NCBI RefSeq assembly: GCF_000938305.1
Contig: NZ_JYMT01000043.1
Location: forward strand, 149,623 to 213,622
From: Bradyrhizobium sp. LTSP885
GTDB taxonomy: Bacteria > Pseudomonadota > Alphaproteobacteria > Rhizobiales > Xanthobacteraceae
Reading direction: 5' to 3'
DNA: 64,000 nucleotides
Shown: positions 58,447 through 64,000 of the stretch, piece by piece
Position numbering within the stretch: position 1 is the stretch's first letter
Layout: every line of letters begins with the position of its first letter
Position numbers and translations under genes: made by a program
Notes under the pieces: model-generated
Seen by the model: the letters and a program-made list of their open reading frames with translations, nothing else
Databases searched by the model: none
Told to the model about the DNA's origin: nothing

Positions 58447-60039
58447 TCAATGGCCCATATTGACGGCACCACCAAGTTTGACCTTGCGCAGCGTCAGCGC
58501 GAGCGGCACGGCCGACAGCGAGATCAGCATCAGCACCCAGAACGCATCCATATAGGCAAGGAATGACGCCTGGTTCTGCACCTGCTGTCCGATCCACTGG
58601 ATCGCCTGATCGTGCGCCTGCGCCAGCGAGCTGCCATGGCCGGCGAAGAAGTTCGTGATCTGCTGCAGCGTATCCTGATATTGCGGGCTCGACGGGACCA
58701 CCTGCTCGACAAGCCGGTTCTGGTGGAACTGCTCGCGATGCGTCAGCACGTTTGAAACGACGGAGACGCCGATCGAACCGCCGGTGTTGCGCGCCGCGTT
58801 GATCAAAGCGGAGGCCTGGTCGGTCTTGGATGGCGGAATGCCGTCATAGGACGCTGCCATGATCGGAACGAAGATCAGCGGCAGGCCGACGCCGAGCAGC
58901 ATGCGCGAGCGCGCCATGAACCAGAAGCCGAGATCGCCGTACACGTTGGTCATGCTGTACATCGAGAGCGCGATGACAACAGCACCGGCGACGATCAGAT
59001 ATTTGGGCTGCACTTTCGCGGCGAAACGGCCGACGACGAACATCATCGCCATCGTGACCACGCCGCCGGGCGACAGGACGAGGCCGGCCCAGGTTGCGGT
59101 GTAGCCAAAGTCCTGCTGCACCAGCTGCGGCAGGAACTGGGTGGTCGCGAGCAGGATGGCGCCGGTTGCCAGCATCACCAGGAAGCAGGCGCCGAACTGC
59201 CTGGACGCCACCATCCGCAAGTCGATCATCGGATTGCGGCGCGTCATCTCCCACGGGATCATCAGTACGAACGCCGTGCCGCAGATCACTGCGAAGGTGA
59301 CGATAAAGGGTGAACCGAACCAGTCGTCCTCCAGGCCGCGGTCGAGCATGACCTCGAGCGCGCCGAGGAAGGTTGCAACCAGCGCGAAGCCGATGACATC
59401 GAATCCGTTATCCTGCCGTGGCTGTTCGTCCTTCTTGGCGGGCTCGTGCAACACCGCCGCGATCAGGGCGATCGCAAACACGCCGACCGGCGCGTTGATC
59501 AGAAAGCACCAGTGCCAGGAGAGATTGTCGGACAGCCAGCCGCCGAGCGTCGGCCCGACCACCGGCGCCACCACCACGGCAACGCCGAACACCGCAAAGG
59601 CCTGACCGCGTTTGGCCGGCGGGAATGCGTCGGCCAGGATCGACTGGGCCACCGGCACCATGCCGCCGCCGCCAAGACCCTGCAGAATACGAAACAGCAA
59701 CAGCGCGTTCAGATTGGACGCAAACCCGCACAGCACCGAGCTGACGGTGAAGATCCCGAGGCAGATCAGAAAGAACCGCTTGCGCCCTAGCATTTTGGCA
59801 AGAAAGCTGGAGGCGGTCAGGATGATCGCGTTGGACACCAGATAGGAGGTGACAACCCAGGACGCTTCGTCCTCGCTCACGCCCATGCCGCCCGCGATAT
59901 AGGGCAGCGCCACATTGGCGATGGTGGTGTCGAGCACCTCCATGAAGCTCGCGAGCGCGACCACGATGGCGATCAGCCACGGGTTCGGGGCGATGCTGGG
60001 GACGGAGAAACCCTTGGCGTCGATCGCGGCAGCGCTCAT
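58447..60039 (-). CDS. emrB: DHA2-family MFS drug efflux permease (EmrB type)
   Basis: A 530-residue transporter with 14 predicted membrane helices. The DHA2 signature FMEVLDTTIANVALPYIAGG (helix 1) and GWLSDNLSWHWCFLINAPVG-type motif C region are clear. With the adjacent HlyD-type protein and an outer-membrane channel it would export hydrophobic drugs or natural products. Its ATG overlaps the emrA stop by 4 bp. Expression is probably set by the TetR gene divergent to emrA. Confidence 0.92.
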   Translation of the reverse strand: MSAAAIDAKGFSVPSIAPNPWLIAIVVALASFMEVLDTTIANVALPYIAGGMGVSEDEASWVVTSYLVSNAIILTASSFLAKMLGRKRFFLICLGIFTVSSVLCGFASNLNALLLFRILQGLGGGGMVPVAQSILADAFPPAKRGQAFAVFGVAVVVAPVVGPTLGGWLSDNLSWHWCFLINAPVGVFAIALIAAVLHEPAKKDEQPRQDNGFDVIGFALVATFLGALEVMLDRGLEDDWFGSPFIVTFAVICGTAFVLMIPWEMTRRNPMIDLRMVASRQFGACFLVMLATGAILLATTQFLPQLVQQDFGYTATWAGLVLSPGGVVTMAMMFVVGRFAAKVQPKYLIVAGAVVIALSMYSMTNVYGDLGFWFMARSRMLLGVGLPLIFVPIMAASYDGIPPSKTDQASALINAARNTGGSIGVSVVSNVLTHREQFHQNRLVEQVVPSSPQYQDTLQQITNFFAGHGSSLAQAHDQAIQWIGQQVQNQASFLAYMDAFWVLMLISLSAVPLALTLRKVKLGGAVNMGH

Positions 60040-61334
60040 AGGAACCTCCGGCGACTCAGACTTCCAAGGCGCTCGACGAGCGACGGCGAGGCGTCGATCC
60101 GCACCGTCGGCACCACAGACATGCCCGGGCCGAGCGCGACGTCGGTCGGCGGGTTGTCCATCACGATCTTGACCGGCACGCGCTGGACGATCTTGACGTA
60201 ATTGCCGGTGGCATTCTGCGCCGGCAGCAGCGAGAACGCGGTGCCGGATCCGGGTTGAACGCTCTCGACATGGCCGTTGATGGTGCGTCCCGGATAGGCG
60301 TCGATCTTCAGCGTCACCTTCTCGCCGGGCCGCATCCGGTCGAGCTGGATCTCCTTGAAGTTCGCCGTCACCCAGATCTCATCAGGTACGAACATGGTCA
60401 GGTTTGTGCCGGTTTGTGCGAACTGGCCGATGGCGGCCGAGAGGTTGGCGACGCGGCCGGGCTGGGCGGCCGTGACCGTCGTGTACGACAGATTGAGTTG
60501 TGCCTGGTCGCGCTGGGCCTCGGCCTGCGCGAGGCTTGCGACCGCGCTCTTGCGTTGTGCCTTGAGCGACTCGACCTGCCGCTGCGCCAGATTCAGCGTC
60601 GCCTTCGCGCTCAGAAGCGCGGACTGCTGCTGATGGAGTTGCGAGGTATATTGTTCGGAGTTCTGAACGGTGCCATAGCCGGTCTGCTCCAGATGCTGGT
60701 AGCGCGCCGCCTGTTGCTGGGCGAACACCAGCGCCGCGTCCGCCTGATCTACCTGCGCCTGGTTGGCGGCAATCTGGGCCTGCTGCACGTCGAGTTGTGC
60801 GTCGATGTTCTCGATGCTGGCGCGCGCGGCTGCGACCTGAGCCTCTGCCTGCGCCAGCGCGACGCGATAGTCGCGGTCATCGAGACGGGCGATCACGTCG
60901 CCGGCGGCAACATGCTGGTTGTCGGTGACGGGAATGGCGGTGACGTATCCGGACACTTTGGGCGCGAGCGCGAACTGCCGCGCCGCGACGAAGGCGTCGT
61001 CGGTCGATTCGAAATGTCTGGTGTAGTCCATATAGAGATAGCCACCGCCGATCGTGGCGGCGAGCAGCACGGCGCCGATCGCGGAGACCACGGGCCGCCG
61101 GCGCAGGAAACTGCCCTGGCGCACTTTGCCGTCGGCCTGCTGTTCAACGGCTTCCGGCCGAACGGGAGAGGCAGGCTGCTTGCCGACCGGGCTTTCCCGC
61201 GGGGACGGCGCCCGCGCGGCGGGCTCCTGCTTGTCGGACCCGACGCTGGGCGCATCCAAGGCCGCAATAGGCGGCGGGCTTTCAACGCTCTCAACCCGCG
61301 GTTCGCCCCGTTCCAAAACACTGTCTTCGAACAT
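60036..61334 (-). CDS. emrA: HlyD-family periplasmic adaptor (EmrA type)
   Basis: A 432-residue membrane fusion protein: a Pro/Ala/Glu-rich cytoplasmic N-terminus of about 75 residues (longer than usual), one membrane helix (VVSAIGAVLLAATIGGGYLY), the barrel-sandwich segment (SGYVTAIPVTDNQHVAAGDV), a long coiled-coil hairpin rich in Gln and Ala, and a C-terminal adaptor region. It bridges EmrB and an outer-membrane factor not encoded here. It is the first gene of the emrAB unit. Confidence 0.92.
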   Translation of the reverse strand: MFEDSVLERGEPRVESVESPPPIAALDAPSVGSDKQEPAARAPSPRESPVGKQPASPVRPEAVEQQADGKVRQGSFLRRRPVVSAIGAVLLAATIGGGYLYMDYTRHFESTDDAFVAARQFALAPKVSGYVTAIPVTDNQHVAAGDVIARLDDRDYRVALAQAEAQVAAARASIENIDAQLDVQQAQIAANQAQVDQADAALVFAQQQAARYQHLEQTGYGTVQNSEQYTSQLHQQQSALLSAKATLNLAQRQVESLKAQRKSAVASLAQAEAQRDQAQLNLSYTTVTAAQPGRVANLSAAIGQFAQTGTNLTMFVPDEIWVTANFKEIQLDRMRPGEKVTLKIDAYPGRTINGHVESVQPGSGTAFSLLPAQNATGNYVKIVQRVPVKIVMDNPPTDVALGPGMSVVPTVRIDASPSLVERLGSLSRRRFL

Positions 61335-61383
61335 GATCGCTGCTCCTGCTACCGGGCGAGGTCAGCGAGGGCCTCGCATAAAG

Positions 61384-61460
61384 GAACGGAACCGTTCCGT
61401 TCTGTGCGACAAGTAGTCCCGTCGAGGATGCGCGTCAATAGGAACGGAACCGTTCCGTTC
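61384..61460. promoter_or_regulatory. Two identical 19-bp palindromes (TetR operators)
   Basis: The sequence gaacggaaccgttccgttc (9-bp arms around one base) occurs at 61384-61402 and again at 61442-61460, centres 58 bp apart, in the gap between emrA and the TetR gene. A minus-strand -35-like ttgacg (61437-61432) lies between them. Identical twin palindromes in a divergent TetR/efflux gap are strong operator candidates. Confidence 0.75.
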
Positions 61461-61536
61461 TATTTACAAGAAGATGTGATTACGATAAATTGGGACGCGC
61501 AGCCGGCCCGCCGGCAGGACGGAACCCGGTGCAATC

Positions 61537-62253
61537 GTGATGAACACCAGCGACGTGAAGGCGATACCAGCGCCGCGAGCAAAGCGCGCCGCGGTGCGCT
61601 TTGGCCGACCGCCGAAGGAGCTTGCCGGAGAGGTGGATGCGCGCATCCTCGATGCGGCGCGACGGGTCTTCCTGCAGCGCGGGTTCGAAGGCGCCAGTAT
61701 CGACGAGATCGCCGAGGTCGCGCGCTCCGGAAAGCGCACGATCTATGCGCGCTTCGAAGACAAGCGGGCGCTGTTCACCGAGGTGGTGACGCGGGACATT
61801 TTGCGCATCGCCGAATTCAAGACCAAGCCGCCGACCGGTGTGACAATCGAGGAGCGCCTCACGAATGCGGCGGCCACGCTGCTGCATTGGGGTTTCGACC
61901 CCGACAGGATCGGACTGATGCGGCTGGCGATCGCGGAAGCGAACCGCTTCCCCGATCTGGCCGCCGGCGTCAACCAGAGGGCGCGCGAGCTCAGTACCGA
62001 ACTCGGGGCTGACCTGCTGCGCGAGCTGACACGGTCCGACCAACTTGGATCGCTGCCGGCCTTCGCGCCCGAGCACCTCGCGACGACCGCGAGGCTCTTC
62101 CTCGATATTATCGCCGTACCCATGCTGCTCAGGGCACTGTTCGTGGTTGATCTCAAGACGCTCGACCCGGAGATCGACGCGCATGTGGCGCGCGGGGTTA
62201 CGTTCTTTCTTGCAGCCTGCCGCAACGGCGGCGTTGAGGGCCGCCAGGAATAG
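61537..62253 (+). CDS. TetR/AcrR family transcriptional regulator
   Basis: About 238 residues with an N-terminal TetR helix-turn-helix (ARILDAARRVFLQRGFEGAS followed by IDEIAEVARSGKRTIYARFE) preceded by a basic, Ala/Pro-rich extension, and a helical ligand-binding C-terminal domain. It diverges from emrAB and almost certainly represses it, releasing DNA when an exported compound binds. The start is the GTG at 61537 or the adjacent ATG at 61540. Confidence 0.92.
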   Translation: MMNTSDVKAIPAPRAKRAAVRFGRPPKELAGEVDARILDAARRVFLQRGFEGASIDEIAEVARSGKRTIYARFEDKRALFTEVVTRDILRIAEFKTKPPTGVTIEERLTNAAATLLHWGFDPDRIGLMRLAIAEANRFPDLAAGVNQRARELSTELGADLLRELTRSDQLGSLPAFAPEHLATTARLFLDIIAVPMLLRALFVVDLKTLDPEIDAHVARGVTFFLAACRNGGVEGRQE

Positions 62254-62385
62254 GCCCATTTTTTTGGCGACGCACTTTCCGGCACAGCACCGCTGAAGCC
62301 TGACACTGGCCACTGCACGATTGTGCAGCGAGTCAGGTCTAGCTACATTTTTGGCCTGAATTCGAAGAGCGCGGAAGGGGCGGCC

Positions 62386-62913
62386 ATGCACGCAGGCACA
62401 AGAACTCTTTTCGCCGTGATGCTCATCGTATCAGGCCTTGTCCTGTCAAACCCGGCTTCGGCGCAAATCGTCGCGCTTGGCGCCAGCAACACCCAGGGCA
62501 AAGGCGTCGCCTCATCGGAGGCTTGGCCGGCTCTGTTGGAGGGCATGCTGCAGGCCAAAGGCAGGAGTGTTCACGTCACGAATGCGGGAATCAGTGGAGA
62601 CACGACGGGCGGAATGCTGGCGCGCCTCGACAGTTCGGTGCCGGAAGGTACGACTCTCGTGATCCTGAATTTCGGTGGCAATGATTTCAAGCGCGGCCGG
62701 CACGGCAACGGGCCGATCGTCACCCCGGAAGACAGGCAAGCCAACATTGCAAGAATTCTCGGGGAGCTTCACCGGCGTCACATCCGCACGGTCGCCGCCG
62801 ACGGGATCATCAACTCGGCGCGAGCCGCAGGCATGGTCCAGCCCGACCATATTCACCTGACCGCCGCCGGCCATCAGCGCGTCGCCGGTCAGTTGATCGG
62901 GATGGTCAGATAA
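62386..62913 (+). CDS. SGNH/GDSL-type hydrolase (exported)
   Basis: A 175-residue protein: signal peptide (LFAVMLIVSGLVLSNPASAQ, about residues 8-27) and a short SGNH hydrolase domain of the TesA/arylesterase type. Block I reads ALGASNTQGKGV (Ser nucleophile, with Ala in place of the usual Asp of GDS), block II is NAGISGDTTGG, block III NFGGNDFK, and block V DHIHLTAAGH (Asp and His). It probably cleaves ester or thioester bonds in the periplasm. The ATG at 62386 is chosen for the signal peptide; the frame opens at 62323. Confidence 0.82.
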   Translation: MHAGTRTLFAVMLIVSGLVLSNPASAQIVALGASNTQGKGVASSEAWPALLEGMLQAKGRSVHVTNAGISGDTTGGMLARLDSSVPEGTTLVILNFGGNDFKRGRHGNGPIVTPEDRQANIARILGELHRRHIRTVAADGIINSARAAGMVQPDHIHLTAAGHQRVAGQLIGMVR

Positions 62914-62937
62914 ACCCAGATCGAACGAGAGCCAGCC

Positions 62938-63912
62938 CTAATCGAACCAGCCGCGCCGCTTGAACCACAGTAGCGGCAATATCCCGCTGGCAATGATGGC
63001 CGCGCAGGCCAGCGGATAGCCGAACGTCCAGTTCAGTTCCGGCATGGTCTTGAAATTCATGCCCCAGACGCCGGCCAGAATGGTTGGGGGAACGCCGACG
63101 ACGGAGACGATGGTCAGGATCTTGAACAGGTCGTTCTGCTGGATGTTGATGAATCCGAGAATGGCGTCCAGCAGCAACTGGATCTTGTCCGACAGGCGCG
63201 ACTCATAATCGCTCAGCGAGGCGACATCCCTGGAGACGGCTTCCAGCCGCTTCTTCGACGCGGCTGTGATCCATTCATTGCCAACGTCCTCGGCGAATCC
63301 TGCTATTCGGCCGACGCCAAGCAGGACGTCGCGCGCTTTCGCCAAGCGATCGGCCAATTCGCCGACGCTCTCCAGCGCCTCGCGCAACCGGCGGCTGGAG
63401 CGGACCGGGCGCCGGGTTCGCACCAGGCCGCCCTTGAAGACGGCCCTCGACAGCTGATCGGCCTTGGCGCCCAGATGTTCCAGCACGTCGGCGCCACGAT
63501 CGACCATGGCCTCGAGCAATGCGGTGAACACGCACATGCCGTTCTGCAGGCTGTTGTCCGAATCTATTCGCTTCATGACGGTGTCGAAGGCCGGCATAGA
63601 CGCAAACCTCACCGTCACCAGCACCCGCGGGCCGATGATAAAGCCGACATTGGTGATCTCGGCTTCGTTGTTCGTATCGAGCCGCACCGCTGGCGAGCTG
63701 AGATAAAGCCGATCATGATCGGCGATCAGGCGGCTAGATGCCTCGATCTCGCTCAAGGCATCTTCCGTCGGCACACGTATATTGAGCCGGCTCTCGACGA
63801 ACTGCTTTTCGTCCGCGGAAGGATCAAGCAGATCAATCCAGATAATCCCGGGCGGCAACTCAGCCCCGATGCTTTGCCAATCATCGGTCGCCCACCTGTA
63901 CAGCGTCAGCAC
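62938..63912 (-). CDS. corA: CorA family magnesium/divalent cation transporter
   Basis: A 324-residue CorA-type channel: a large cytoplasmic domain (to about residue 260), a long stalk helix, and two C-terminal membrane helices. The selectivity motif is in VWGMNFKTMPELNW (GMN, around residue 290), and the short basic tail WFKRRGWFD matches the family. It forms pentamers that take up Mg2+ and sometimes Co2+ or Ni2+. No Mg2+ riboswitch is apparent upstream, but only 88 bp remain in the window. It is convergent with the SGNH gene. Confidence 0.92.
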   Translation of the reverse strand: MLTLYRWATDDWQSIGAELPPGIIWIDLLDPSADEKQFVESRLNIRVPTEDALSEIEASSRLIADHDRLYLSSPAVRLDTNNEAEITNVGFIIGPRVLVTVRFASMPAFDTVMKRIDSDNSLQNGMCVFTALLEAMVDRGADVLEHLGAKADQLSRAVFKGGLVRTRRPVRSSRRLREALESVGELADRLAKARDVLLGVGRIAGFAEDVGNEWITAASKKRLEAVSRDVASLSDYESRLSDKIQLLLDAILGFINIQQNDLFKILTIVSVVGVPPTILAGVWGMNFKTMPELNWTFGYPLACAAIIASGILPLLWFKRRGWFD

Positions 63913-63981
63913 GCATCAAACTCCATCATCTCATATTGTGGCCGACGACAATAGCGAGGCTTGGAAAGCTGTTCCAGCTCT

Positions 63982-64000
63982 CGTCATTCCGGGGCTCGCG
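63982..64000. repeat. Start of an intergenic repeat (truncated by the window end)
   Basis: The final bases cgtcattccggggctcgcg resemble the outer arm of the family 4 element at 1854-1957. Only one arm is visible. Confidence 0.4.

Overview
The window looks like a chromosomal segment of a GC-rich alphaproteobacterium, most likely Bradyrhizobium or a close relative in the Nitrobacteraceae. This is inferred from the gene content (class I lysyl-tRNA synthetase, a cox operon with CoxF between ctaB and ctaG, an IalB-family protein, a PodJ-like Sel1 protein) and from many short inverted intergenic repeats of the kind common in that group. I saw no tRNA, rRNA, CRISPR array, prophage or insertion sequence. 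Almost all of the window is housekeeping or metabolic DNA.

Layout. 1-8.8 kb: tail of a small membrane protein gene, a Sco1/SenC copper chaperone, an orphan solute-binding protein, lysS, a class II aldolase, an S24-type repressor whose usual catalytic serine is a glutamine, a DUF952 gene coupled to pyrD, and a MATE exporter. 8.9-18 kb: all four members of the 'ligase-associated DNA damage response' set. The ATP-dependent ligase and metallo-beta-lactamase exonuclease lie on the minus strand; the DEXH (Lhr-core type) helicase and PdeM phosphoesterase lie on the plus strand. A TPR-methyltransferase and a branched-chain-amino-acid-type binding protein sit between the two pairs. 18-26 kb: LysR/DMT-transporter pair, an Nramp-related transporter with altered metal-site motifs, an AsnC-family regulator divergent from a 2,2-dialkylglycine decarboxylase gene, a TIGR02186/TauE pair and a ClpP-fold periplasmic protein.

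26-37 kb: a large PodJ-like protein, then a PadR regulator divergent from a beta-oxidation run (NTF2-like protein, acyl-CoA dehydrogenase, thiolase, bifunctional FadB/J). 37-47 kb: a GST/MarR divergent pair with twin palindromes, gshA, a PAN-domain protein, a nucleotidyltransferase, lepB coupled to tldD, a GNAT enzyme, and an HxlR-DoxX-DsrE-TlpA-IalB stretch that looks like periplasmic thiol/redox functions. 47.7-54.5 kb: the aa3 cytochrome c oxidase locus coxB-ctaD-ctaB-coxF-ctaG-ctaE, closed by a strong terminator, followed by DUF983-surf1. With the Sco protein at the left edge and Cox11, Surf1 and heme O synthase here, the window holds much of the oxidase assembly set.

54.5-64 kb: a second dialkylglycine-decarboxylase-like gene with its own binding protein and divergent LysR regulator, a GlsB-type membrane protein, an EmrAB-type efflux pair divergent from a TetR regulator with two identical 19-bp palindromes between them, an SGNH hydrolase and a CorA transporter. 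The most useful leads are regulatory (paired palindromes in the MarR, TetR, PadR, AsnC and LysR intergenic regions), the repair quartet, the serine-less S24 regulator, the atypical Nramp protein and the two DGD-type enzymes under different regulator families. I did not find a clearly new system.
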